Assembly (NCBI RefSeq): GCF_030272615.1 | Contig: NC_081414.1 | Coordinates: forward strand, 306,037,164-306,101,163 | From: Cryptomeria japonica | Taxonomy: Eukaryota > Streptophyta > Pinopsida > Cupressales > Cupressaceae | Direction: 5' to 3' | Length of the DNA stretch: 64,000 nucleotides | Part shown: positions 23,856-33,732 of the stretch, in pieces | Position numbering within the stretch: position 1 is the first letter of the stretch | Layout of the letters: the number at the start of each line of letters is the position of its first letter | The notes under the pieces: generated by a model | Database searches by the model: none | Seen by the model: the letters and a program-made list of their open reading frames with translations, nothing else | What the model was told of the DNA's origin: nothing | Position numbers and translations under genes: made by a program

Positions 23856-24199
23856 TATTGGTAGTGGGCTAGTGTCCCTCACGGGGATTCACGATATGGT
23901 TTAAAAACCTCTTGTGGATTCTATAAGTCTAGTAGTTGTATCGGGCATTGTCAAGTCAATCTTTTGGTGTAACAACAACCCTAGCTTGTAAAAAGTGGTA
24001 TCAAATCTTGGTCACAGGTTTGAATCACGTAGACCATGATGAGTGATGTTGGGAGGGGGATTGTTGGTCGTGGGCTAGTGTCCCTCACGGGGATTCATGA
24101 CATGGTTTAACAACCTCCTGTGGATTCTATAAGTCTAGCGGTTGTGTTGGGCATTGGCAGGTCAATCTTTTGGTGCAATGGTAACCCTATCTTGTAACA
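23856..24199 (+). mobile_element. TRIM-2: 344-bp miniature LTR retrotransposon
   Basis: Two 138-bp direct repeats (23856-23993, 24062-24199) enclose 68 bp with a primer site TGGTATCAAATC (23996-24007, 10 of 12 to initiator Met tRNA) and a purine run GGGAGGGGGAT (24051-24061) touching the right repeat. Repeat ends are TGTTGGTCGTGG...CTTGTAACA, with the left copy TATTGG...GTAAAA. A perfect TTTAC duplication flanks it (23851-23855, 24200-24204). It shares GTGGATTCTATAAGTCTAG and TTTTGGTG blocks with TRIM-1, so both are one diverged family. Confidence 0.92.
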
Positions 24200-24548
24200 T
24201 TTACTACCAAAGATTCTAAAGTACTTAACTATAGGTGTATGACCAAACCATAACTCATAAGATGTCTTACTGATGTCTCCTTTGATAAGAACTTTGTTCA
24301 ATGTATATACCTTCATTCCCACAGCTTCTCTCCAATAGATATGAGGAAAATTATCTTCCATCATCATAGATCTAGCTGCATCTAGGATTGTTCTGCTCTT
24401 TCTTTCCACAACACCATTCTCCTGAGGTGTCCATGGTGCAGATAATTGTCTCCTTATTCCATGTTTCTCACAATAATTGTTAAATTCACCGGATGTGAAT
24501 TCACCACCCTGATCAGATCTTAAGCATTTGATCTTTAACCCTATCTCT

Positions 24549-25620
24549 TGTTAGGACCCAAAGGCAATTAAGAGGGGGGGGTGAATCAGTTTTCAATTAA
24601 TTTCAATCCAAATATAAATTAATCAAACTTGATACTTAATAGTGATAAACCAAACTTAATGTTGGTAGATAGTTTAGCAGTTAATATTAATACTGGTGAA
24701 ACTCAATGCATATAACAGAAAGAGAAACAACATCCACAACACATAACATAGAGATTTGTACGTGGAAAGCTTGTAAGGGGAAAAACCATAGTGGGAAACC
24801 TTACCCACAATTAGATGATACTACTATAGATAGTATGTGTATACAAATGGGGTCTGCACATGCAAGAAGGCCAACCGCCTAGAGCTCACTACTCAATCAC
24901 AAAATAGGAGTCACATTGACTACAATTGGATGATTAAATCCAATGATAATGTATTGCTCAAAGTAGCATCTCCAATGCTGAATTAAGTATCAATTAAGCT
25001 CTGATAATCTCCTTCTCTATGGTCTACTAATATGATCTTCAATATTCTCACATACCATGTTACAATACCATAACCATATACTATCTCTCTATCTTTTTCT
25101 TCCTTACTTTTATCATCTCACAAATGAGATCTTACATATATACCAAAACCTAAGACCAAATGTGTAGGTCAGCTAATAAAGAATATTGCAATAAAAGGAA
25201 TTAAAGATAACTCAAGATGCGATGTATCATGTCGGATCAATGCATTTACAATAATATCCAATTGATTAAATCATGTCCATAATGTGTCGTGCTGATCTGG
25301 AATAGATAATGCATGCCAGTCCATAACCTAGACCAATTTGTCGGTAACAACAAATATATCAACCCGATTAGACCAATAACCAAAATATAAAAACCAAGTG
25401 TCCAAACCATGTCTTTGACATAACCAAGTGATCTCTAGATGATAACAAGTCATCCTTAGTGCCATTGAATAATATAGCCCGTCAGTGAACCAAATACCAG
25501 TGACTGTGCATAAGTCACTGAACTTGCCGGTGAACATAACCAAAGATCTCTAGAAGGATAAGTGTTGATAAGTGTTGACATCAATGACAAAACCAATGCA
25601 ACACATCCATAATACCAACA
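24549..25620 (-). mobile_element. solo LTR of the Copia-1/Copia-2 family
   Basis: 1072 bp, TGTTAGGACCC...AATACCAACA, with a perfect TCTCT duplication (24544-24548, 25621-25625). Content is collinear with the Copia-1 LTR (G run, GGGAAACCTTACCCACAA, CATAATGTGTCGTGCTGATC). It is inserted in the Copia-3 integrase and has no internal region, so it was left by LTR recombination. Confidence 0.93.
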
Positions 25621-25962
25621 TCTCTATCTCAACCATAGCTTTAAAGATCTTGAACTTTTCAAAGGCTTCAGATTTCTCCCTTAGAAAAGTAACCCCATCA
25701 TTCTAGAATAGTCATCAATGATTAGAATGAAATATCTATCACCCTAAAAGTTTCTTATTCTAGTAGGACAAGACAAATCAATATGAATAAGATCAATAAT
25801 ATCATTAGATTTGTCTTGTATACTCTTAAAAGAAGTTATAACTTGCTTACCCATTTGACATTCCTTACATACCAGATTATGAGGCTTCACGATCTTAGGT
25901 ATATCTCTAACTACCTTAGTTGAACTAATCTTTATAATGTAATCAAAATTTACATGACACAA

Positions 25963-26340
25963 CCTCTTATGTCATAGCCAATTGTCATCAATATGTGCAA
26001 TTAAACATGTTTTCTAATAAGAGTTCAAATGAAAGATGTTACCTCTAGTTTGAGTACTGGTTGCAATCTCCAATCTAGATTTGTTGATGATTTTGCATTT
26101 CCATCCTTGAACTGTAATTGAAATCCCTTATCAAAAACCATCCTACACTCAAAATATTCTTCCTTAAGACTTCTACATAATAAACATTATCATTGTTATG
26201 TTTACCATCCAATGATGTAGTTCCTCTTCCTCTGATCATGCATATTTTGTCATCTCCAGAGTTGACCAAACCTCTTTTAAATTCTTGTAAAGATAGAAAC
26301 TTCCTTTTATCTCAAGTAATATGATGTGAACATCCATTGT
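25963..26340 (-). pseudogene. Copia-3 aspartic protease
   Basis: Broken frames read DEWVIDNGCSHHI-like text (the DSG Ser appears as Asn) near 26345-26310, then DDKICMIRGRGTTSLDGKH and VYYVEVL in the frame 26269-26075. Frameshifts occur near 26280 and 26140. Confidence 0.85.
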
Positions 26341-26368
26341 CTATCACCCATTCATCCTTGTCTTCAAC

Positions 26369-27514
26369 TTAAGCAGCAAGGCCCTTCTCTTCATTTTGAA
26401 TGACAGTTTCTAGAGCATCTTCCTTGATAGCTAAGAATACCCATTCCTTTCCATTGATGGATCCACTAGCTGAATCTTTTGTTGGTTCATCATCAGAATC
26501 ATCAGTTATACCTTCCTCATCAGCATAGTAGCATGATTTGTCTTTGTTCCTCTTGTACTTATGCATGTTCTAATATTCATGGTTATGCTTAAAAGATCTT
26601 GTATATTTTTCTTCAAATCTTGAATTCCGCTTAGGACATCTAGATGCTAAATTATCTATCTTATTACATGTGAAACATTTAAAAGGAGATTTTCCTTCAT
26701 GCTTACTTCCTACCAGACCTTTAGGTACCCTTGTAGAAAATAGTTCTTCAAGTTGCTCAAGCTCTTCATCTTCTTTCTTCATATCCTCTAGTTCCTTTGC
26801 ATATAATTCTTTCAAATTATTTGTGTTGATTGATGATGTAGATGCATTGAAAGAAGATTCAGTTTTTGCAGCTCCTTGAGGACCTAATTCTTCAAGCTCG
26901 AAAGTAGACAACTTTTCAACCAAAATATCCCTATTGATGGAAGAATTAGACATTGTTCTCAGCTCATTGATTGTAGTGGCCTTCATTTTGTAAAACAATG
27001 GAAAATCTCTCAATACTTTAGAAACAATCTCATCTTCGCTCAGAGATCCACCACAACATTGAATTCCCAAGATAATTTCATTGACTCTTTCCATAAAGGA
27101 ATCAATTCTTTCATCTTCCTCCATTCTCAAATTGTCATATCTCACCTGGTAACCATCAAGTTTAGCAATTTTAATAGTAGGGTCACCTTCATTCAGAGTC
27201 TCCAACTTATCCCATATAGCTTTTACAAATGATTTGTCTATTAATCCAATAACTTGTTGGTCTGAAAGGGCGCTCAAAAGGGCTTCTCTAGCTCTGCAGT
27301 CATTTTCAATATTCTTATCCAAGTCTATCAAAGGAGGATTGCCAGATGTCAGAATATCATAAGGAGTGTAGCCTTTCTCAATGATCTCCCAAATCTCTTT
27401 GCTAAGACATCTCAGATGAGTCTCCATCTGAAGCTTCCATACTCTATAATTTGTTCCTTCAAGCCTAGGGTTGTCCTTCCGGTAAGCAATTGAAGTTGAC
27501 TGTTTACTCACCAT
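26369..27514 (-). pseudogene. Copia-3 gag
   Basis: ATG at 27514 opens 314 codons with RLEGTNYRVWKLQMETHL, the capsid-like region and the knuckle CFTCNKIDNLASRC, whose His ligand is Asn. A stop at 26567-26569 separates a continuation (26566-26369: HKYKRNKDKSCYYADEE, acidic tail, KEWVFLAIKED). The start codon fits the family position, 57 bases inside the primer site. It is nearly intact but loses the metal-binding His. Confidence 0.9.
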
Positions 27515-27556
27515 AGGATATTCCTCAAGTGGTTAAGCTTCTACAGAGAGGACTAG

Positions 27557-27568
27557 GTGTTGATACCA
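27557..27568 (-). other. Copia-3 primer-binding site, decayed
   Basis: Minus strand TGGTATCAACAC, 9 of 12 to the initiator-Met primer site, two bases from the 5' LTR. Confidence 0.8.
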
Positions 27569-27570
27569 AT

Positions 27571-28789
27571 TGTTAGGATAATCGATGGACAAATAAGAGG
27601 GGGGGTGAATCAGTTGTCAATGGATTATGAAACTTTAAGCACACAAAACCTTTTACCAGAATAGAAGATATATCAATTAAGCACAAACATAAATCATAAA
27701 CCAAATACCATGCATCCACAACACATAACACTAATATTTGTACATGGAAAACCTAGTAAAGGGAAAAACCACGGTGGGAAACCCTACCCACAGTCAGATG
27801 ATAATTCTTAGTAAGTATGTGATTACAGTAAAAGGGCCTACACATGCAGGAAGGCACACTTCCTAGAGCACACTGCTCATCACAAAAGAGCCTCACTAAC
27901 TACATAAATATTTGGACTACAATCCGAAACTAAGAGTGAACTGCAAGAATATCATCTCCTATGCCTGAGTACAATTCCAATTAAACTCAATATAGGAGGT
28001 CTTAAACCTCTCACTCAACCCCAATTCGATCACCTATGGTTGACCAAAACCTCTGCATATGATTACATCTTTATTCGCACACAGATAATCCCATTACCCA
28101 TAACCCATGATCTACAAAGAGATCTTACATCATATTTATACAAACCTAGGACCTAAAAAATTAGGTTGGCCACCTAAGAGATCTTACATCATATTTATAC
28201 AAATCCATTACATAAACCCACAAACCAATGATAACCCATGTCGGACTGAGATCGAAACTACATTAACCAGACAATAAATCCAACCAGTAACGCATCAGGA
28301 GAATTCACCAACATGTTACATAAACTGGTCCATAACTTAGGAAAATAAAACAGAATAGCACCAGACCTAAAATAGGTTGCCATAATCCAAATACAACATC
28401 ATCGATCAACTAGAACATGAACACGATAACCATCAACATCCTGGGAACCTTCTAGAAGCCGCACCAATGTCACTTATCAAATCCATCAAAAGATCTTCAA
28501 CAAAGTTTCACTGGTAAAATTCTTACCGGTAACCAAAAGGCTTACTAGAACATATGATAGCTTCTGGATCACCAAATCCTGAACCAACTAAATGTGACAT
28601 ACACATGAATGACCAAACCAAACCATTTCCACCAAACTGAACATACTAAAGAATACTGGAGATGATCTCTAGATCAACATCACAATCCAACCACTCTATT
28701 GGAATCCGTTAGACAACCAAACAAGCTAGTGTTGACATCAATGACAAAAATCAATGCAACACATAATCAATTCCTCCAAATTGCCAACA
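27571..28789 (-). repeat. Copia-3 5' LTR
   Basis: 1219 bp, TGTTAGGATAATCG...TTGCCAACA. It contains an internal partial duplication (GAGATCTTACATCATATTTA occurs twice, near 28117 and 28168). Confidence 0.93.
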
Positions 28790-29165
28790 TCCACTTCTTT
28801 ATGACATAAAACTCATGATCATACACTAAATATCTTCTCGTTGCATCATTCAACTTTTCATTGAAGTAACCCATTGGTCTTTCTTCCTGACTTAACACTA
28901 CTCAATTGCATTCCCACTTGCATCCCAATATACTTGAAATACTTTGTTGAAATTTTGTAGAGCTAACATAGGCTACTCTATCACTTTCTGCTTCAACAAC
29001 TCAAAACTTATGTTTGCTCCAGATTTCAATCTAAAATCCTTCTCATCTCCTCTCATTGTCTCATTCATAGGGATACAAACTAAACTAAAATTCTGCAATG
29101 TGTTCCCACACTCACAAAATCCGCCATGAAACCATATTGCCTTCTTGATCCATGAATTTATCCAC
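28790..29165 (-). pseudogene. Gypsy-2 RT-RNase H junction
   Basis: Minus strand: NFSLVCIPMNETMRGDEKDF, FELLKQKVIE, PMLALQNFNKVFQVYWDASG, EERPMGYFNEKLNDA, RRYLVYDHEFYVIK. This is the RT connection and first half of Ty3/Gypsy RNase H with its DASG catalytic Asp. Upstream of 29110 the frame shifts and family text fades. No RT palm, protease or gag of Gypsy-2 is found, so the element is truncated at about 29165. Confidence 0.88.
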
Positions 29166-30108
29166 AAAAATTGGGAAGAATTTGTGGCAAAATCAGTTTC
29201 AGAGAGGAAAAATGTTTGGTTGGGTTCTTAGCAAGGAATAATAAGTTTAAAAAATATCTTCAATCGCATATAATCGGGTTTTAAAAACCCTTTAACAAGT
29301 TTAAAATGCCTTTATTTTCATTCATAAGGAAAATCGGGTTTATGAGAGAGATCAACAAGTCACAATTACTTGTAAGGGGAAAATAAAATCCCCCTTACAA
29401 GTGACTTTAAAAAAAAATAATAATAAAGCATGTAATAGGGAAATAAAATCGCCATTACAACTAAAATCACTTAAATAGGAACTTTATAAAAGAATTACAA
29501 GTACATTTAACTTTATAATTTTCAAAATTAACTTGTAATATAACCAAAAAGTTCCTATTATGACTTAAAAAAGCCAAAAAGCAACAAGGGGAAAATAAAA
29601 AGTAAGTTACAAGTTCTAATTTCATAAAGTGCACTTGTAATTAACTTAAAATTTCCCTACAAAGACTAAAACAAAGGAAAACGTTAAAACTTGCAACTTA
29701 AGGAAAATTTCTCACTTGTAGTCAGGGGGAAAAAACCCAAAATTGAAGGAAAAACATAGCAAACGAACCTAGAATGCGATGAAATTTGAAAAGTGGTTCA
29801 AGGATGGAATGAGGGTTAAGCTAGTCTAGTGGTAGGGTAAAATTCTACCTCAAGAAGCATGCCTTAGAGTAAAATTTTCACTTTTGACAAAAAACTTATG
29901 TAATGGTCCATCAGTTTTTAAAACAAAAATGAGGACAACAAGTGGCTCTAATTGGGGAATTCTTTCATTTATCCTTCAAGATTGTGAAAGAAAAGAAACT
30001 AGATCTCTAAGTGCCTTCCTCTTATCCATTGGGCCACAGAGTCAATCAATGCAAGAACACACAAACAAAAAGATATAGACATTACTTACAAGAAGTTACC
30101 TCAAACAT
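29166..30108 (-). other. noncoding junction and 3' region of Gypsy-3
   Basis: AT-rich, no coding domain. 29330-29720 is packed with TTACAAG and CTTGTAA words in both orientations, including a 12-bp inverted repeat ACTTGTAAGGGG / CCCCTTACAAGT near 29369-29404. A tRNA-like half lies at 30001-30043. A copy of the LTR at 37268-38145 should occur here if Gypsy-3 were intact, but I see no similarity, so the left end is probably a deletion or rearrangement breakpoint. Confidence 0.5.
30001..30043 (-). other. tRNA-Arg 5'-half-like sequence
   Basis: Minus strand from 30043 reads GACTCTGTGGCCCAATGG then ATAAG, which matches from memory the acceptor arm and D-arm of plant tRNA-Arg and contains a perfect Pol III A-box TGGCCCAATGG. 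Its first seven bases pair exactly with the acceptor strand CAGAGTC implied by the primer site at 37245-37262. The anticodon arm is unclear and no B-box GGTTCGAATCC follows, so this is not an intact tRNA gene. Confidence 0.5.
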
Positions 30109-31244
30109 TCATTCAAAGTAATGCTTCAAATGTTGGCCATTATAGGGCAGCACAAATGGCATACCATCACGATAAGCCAAGATAAAACTATCTTCTCCAA
30201 CAATATGGTGAATAGTGAAGGGTACTCACCAAAGAGAGTCAAATTTTCCATGTAAACCTTTCGGTTCCCTTTGCTTATCTCAAAGCAACACACGATCACC
30301 AACTTGGAATCATCTTTTCTTTACTTTCTTGTCAAATTTTTTTTAACTTGTTGTTGGTGCTAAGCGATCCGGTCCACGACTTGTGTTCTTTGTTCTTCCA
30401 GCTGAGAAAGATACATGATCCTTTTGTCTAAAGCATTCTCAAAAGTTTCATCTTTGATTTCTTTATCCAATTTAAGAGAAGGAAGCTCCAAAGTGATGGG
30501 TATTTCTGCATTGATCCCATAAAGAAGTTGAAATGGTGGCATACCAATAGCCCTTTTGGGTGTAATTTTGTCTTCCCATAAAGAGTCATAAAGAGCCTTA
30601 TGCCAAGACCTTTGGTTCTCTTCCACAAGCTTGTGAATGATGGTAATCAAGTTCTTGTTACTTTATTCTGCCTGACCATTACCTTGGGGGTGATAATCAG
30701 ATGAATGAGTTAACAAAATACCATATTCAAAACAAAATTATGTAATCTCAGAAGAGGAAAATGTGGCTGCATTATCAGTCATGATCTTGTATGGAACACC
30801 AAATTTAGAAATAATATTCTCCTTGAGAAATATGGATACAATTTTAGAAGTAGCATGCTTTACTAGTATTGCCTCCACCCACTTGGTAAAGTAATTTGTA
30901 GTAGGGACATATGAATGGCATGCACTTGAAGAAGCATTAACAACACCAATGAAATCAATTCCCCATTGCCACAAAGGTTCTTCAACAGTCACCGGTCTCA
31001 ATGATAATGCTGCAAGTTTCTGTTTGCCCACAAACTGCTGACAATGTACATATTTATGCACCCATCTAAAAGTATCTTGAAAGAGCATAGGCCAATAGTA
31101 CTTAGCTCTCAAAATTTTGTGAGCACTCACTGCTGCAGAAAAATGACCACCACAAGCCTTATCATGGAAAGATTCTAGCAATTTGTCTTGTTGTGCTTTG
31201 TCAACACAACGAAGGAAAGTACCATTGATTGCTCTATTATACAA
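30109..31244 (-). pseudogene. Gypsy-3 integrase (Tat-like)
   Basis: 31244-30738 has the zinc-finger region (HDKACGGHFS ... HCQQF, second Cys lost), WQWGIDFIG and MTDNAATF. After a stop the text continues YHPQGNGQAE with the catalytic Glu, then 30650-30360 SWHKALYDSLWEDK and PFQLLYGINAEIP. The C-terminal end reads FQVGDRVLL, KFDSLW, FTIHHIVGEDSFILAYRDG and ends with TGA at 30109-30111. All three DDE acids are readable, but several stops break it. It follows RNase H in the normal order. Confidence 0.92.
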
Positions 31245-31448
31245 ACCAGTATCCCATAATACAAAGTTTGCAGCCTTTAACTTGATACTCCTCTTTTCCT
31301 TTAATAAGAAATGTCACGGACAATCACCATAGGTCAATAAAAATGCTATATTAGAGTACCATTCATTATTAGTACTAACAAACAACACCTTGGGAAGATC
31401 TTTAGAATTGTTCAACTCATGTTCCTCTGAAATACCTTCTCCCATAAG

Positions 31449-31922
31449 CTAACAAAGTCCTCTACCATGAACAAGCTTTGTAGACCTAATCTCCAAATCA
31501 AACTCTTGGATTTTAGCAATCCAATTTCCTCTTTTTGTACCAAAATCTTGTTGTGTCAAGATAGACTTGACTACTGTATTGGGAACTAACACAATAAAAT
31601 GAGAATTCAAAATGTAGAAATGAAAATACTTAAATGTTTTTAGAAAAAAATAAGCATTCTTCTTAATGGGGGAGTACTTGAGTTCATTAGATTTAAAAAG
31701 ACAACTCATGAAAGCAATAGGAGACTCAATCTCTTCTGAATTCTTTTGCATTAGAATAGAAGACATTGAATGCTTGGAAGCATAACTGTACATGATAAAA
31801 TCCTTGGTGTAGTTAGGACATACCAACACAGGTGCATGAGAAATTGCATCCTTAATGTCATTGAATGCAGCCTTTCCTTCTGAATTCCAATGGAAAATGG
31901 TTTTTCCTTTCATCATATCCAT
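31449..31922 (-). pseudogene. Gypsy-3 RNase H (standard Gypsy type)
   Basis: 157-codon frame with FHWNSEGKAAFNDIKDAI, APVLVCPNYTKDFIMYSYAS (DAS catalytic Asp replaced by Tyr), PIAFMSCLFKSNELKYSPI and KYFHFYILNSHFIVL. It matches the RT-linked RNase H of Tat/Athila-type elements. The gap to integrase (31245-31448) carries a linker with stops. Confidence 0.88.
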
Positions 31923-32004
31923 GATATGACAAGTCTTTTCTATGAAATCAAGAATGAATCTTCACAAAAAATTTACTTTACCAAAGAAAGAGTGGACATC
32001 GGTC

Positions 32005-32577
32005 TTATTGGATGGGCAGAGGAAGAGTTTGAATAGATTTTATCCTTCCAGGATCAATTTTTATCCCCTCCTTGGAAACAATATGACCGAGAAGTTTTTC
32101 TTTGGTTACCCCAAAAACTGACTTCTTGGGATTAAGAGAAATGTCATGATTACAACATCTTTCAAGTACATCTTTCAAGTGAAAAATATGATTCTCATGG
32201 TCTTTAAAAAAACTAGTAAGATCATCAAGATATACTACAATATATCTTCCCATAGTACCACAGAAAGCCAAGTCCATAGCTCGTTGGAAAGTAGCTTCTG
32301 CATTGATCAACCCAAAGGACATTCTAAGATAGGAAAATGTACCCCATGGAGTAGTTAATGTAGTCTTATGTTGATCAAATTCACTAACCTCAATCTGATT
32401 ATATCCAAAAAATTCATCTAACATAGATAACATTTCAGATCCTATCATTATTTGCAAAACTTGATCCATGATCGGCAATGGATAGTTATCCTTTAGTGAT
32501 AATTGATTAAGGTTTTTAAAATCAACACAAATACGTATTTCCCCATTCTTCTTATGCATTGAAACTATATTTGCCAA
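32005..32577 (-). pseudogene. Gypsy-3 reverse transcriptase
   Basis: 190 codons: KKNGEIRICVDFKNLNQLSLKDNYPLP, TPWGTFSYLRMSFGLINAEATFQR, IVVYLDDL (catalytic YLDD), FGVTKEKLLGHIVSKEG. Palm and fingers are nearly complete. Upstream, the RT entry (IVPSIIEHGWQI..) is in another frame after 32565. It copies element RNA in the particle. Stops flank it on both sides. Confidence 0.93.
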
Positions 32578-33070
32578 CCATGTTCAATGATGGATGGGAA
32601 AAATAATCTGAGCATCAAGCATTTTCTAAATTTTAGAAAGAATGGTACCTGAGATTTTTGGATTATACTAGCACTGCTTTTGTCTAAAAGGTACTGCGCC
32701 AAGCTTAAGGGGAATATCATGTTGCACCTCCTTAGGTTGGAAAGATTTAAGATCATCATTTGAATATGCCAAGACATCATGGTATTGGTGCAAAAGCTGA
32801 ATGAACTGATCTCTTTCCTCCAGAGTGCAGTTATTGCCAATATTGACAAATTTTGGGTCTTCATCTTAGCCAATATTATACTTCTCATATCCCATAGGAG
32901 AATCAACACTTTCTTGTTGTCATCTCTTGATATAACGATCATGTTGATCAAAGAGATTTTCAAGAGAAACCAACCCCTTGGGAATTTTATTTCCTTTCAA
33001 CTGAAGAATATCTTCATCCGGTTCGGATGAAGTTTTTGACATCGAGATTGATGAAAAAGAGGAAGGAGAA
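32578..33070 (-). other. Gypsy-3 linker between additional RNase H and RT
   Basis: The minus strand carries frame 32963-32565 whose C-terminal end joins RT. It is polar with frequent frameshifts and shows no named domain; a spacer of this kind is expected before RT in long Tat-like polyproteins. Confidence 0.5.
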
Positions 33071-33711
33071 TTACTTCAAATTATAGATTGTTGAAACCAT
33101 CTTCTGCTTGTAAGAAATTATTAATTTGCTTATCATCATTGAAATCTGCAAATGATCCCAATTGTCAGGCACATTGGGTCTGCAAATCAATTCAATAATA
33201 TATTTATCTTGACCAAAGTCAAGATGGGGAACCAACAAAGTAGCTGAAACAACAAGGGAATCAACTCTATCATTGTACTCACGAGGTACAACTAAGATGC
33301 TAAAAGCATCAAAATCTTCAATATTTTCCCATACCAAATTACGGTAATGCTTAAGTCTATCATTTCTTGTTTGATATATATTCCTCGCTTGACAAACTAC
33401 TAATTCTGCATCACCTTGGGCATGAAGATTTTGTATTCCTCTCTTCAATTCAATGCTCTCATTCCTAATAGAAATGACTCATATTCAGCCGTATTGTTAG
33501 TATTATCAAATTGTAACTTGAAGGAATAAGAGAAGATCTCTCCCTTAGGAGATATGAGAACTACGCCAGCTCCGGATCCATTTGTAGCATAGCTACCATC
33601 AAACTCAAGAGTCCAAACATCATTTAAACTATTGTTTTCATTAGAGTAATTAGTGCTACCCTCATCTAGGACGGATGCATCATTACAAGAAAAGTTGTCA
33701 TCTTCTTCCAT
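33071..33711 (-). pseudogene. additional RNase H domain, located before RT
   Basis: Two overlapping frames (33711-33445, 33448-33071) give a second, plant/archaeal-type RNase H: WTLEFDGSYATNGSGAG (first Asp), TAEYESFLLGMRAL (Glu), QGDAELVVCQARN (Asp) and REYNDRVDSLVVSA (last Asp). A frameshift at about 33445 splits it. It lies upstream of RT and downstream of protease, whereas in Ogre-type elements the additional RNase H is usually between RNase H and integrase. It is clearly distinct from the Gypsy RNase H at 31449-31922. Confidence 0.88.
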
Positions 33712-33732
33712 AGGAGAGGATGAACCTTCTTC

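Larger units (their letters stand above)
23561..25962 (-). pseudogene. Copia-3 integrase, split by TRIM-2 and a solo LTR
   Basis: Three host pieces remain: 25962-25621 (zinc finger: CHVNFDYIIKI, CKECQ; DLIHIDLS), 24548-24200 (SDQGGEF, ENGVVERKSRTILD, YWREAV, FGHTP) and 23855-23561 (YIKRDDSIGKFE, RCNKRLQRIVES region). The second Asp and catalytic Glu survive here, unlike in Copia-1 and Copia-2. Both later insertions have exact 5-bp duplications inside the coding text, so the pieces rejoin in register if the insertions are removed. Confidence 0.9.
20383..28789 (-). mobile_element. Copia-3: full-length Ty1/Copia retrotransposon with two nested insertions
   Basis: 3' LTR 20383-21508, polypurine tract 21509-21519, pol, gag, primer site 27557-27568, 5' LTR 27571-28789, flanked by a perfect duplication TCCAC (20378-20382, 28790-28794). 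TRIM-2 and a solo LTR lie inside its integrase. Without them it is about 7 kb. It keeps the longest open frames of the three Copia copies (gag 314 codons, RT/RNase H 258 codons). The LTRs differ by large indels: about 110 bp is missing from the left copy, and the right copy repeats part of its transcript-end region. Confidence 0.95.

Noticed and set aside
29812-29880. tRNA-like A-box TAGTCTAGTGG on the plus strand
   Set aside because: No cloverleaf, anticodon arm or B-box can be built, and the A-box consensus is short enough to occur by chance.
29166-30108. Gypsy-3 3' LTR
   Set aside because: It shows no resemblance to the 37268-38145 LTR and no polypurine tract was found, so it was not called.
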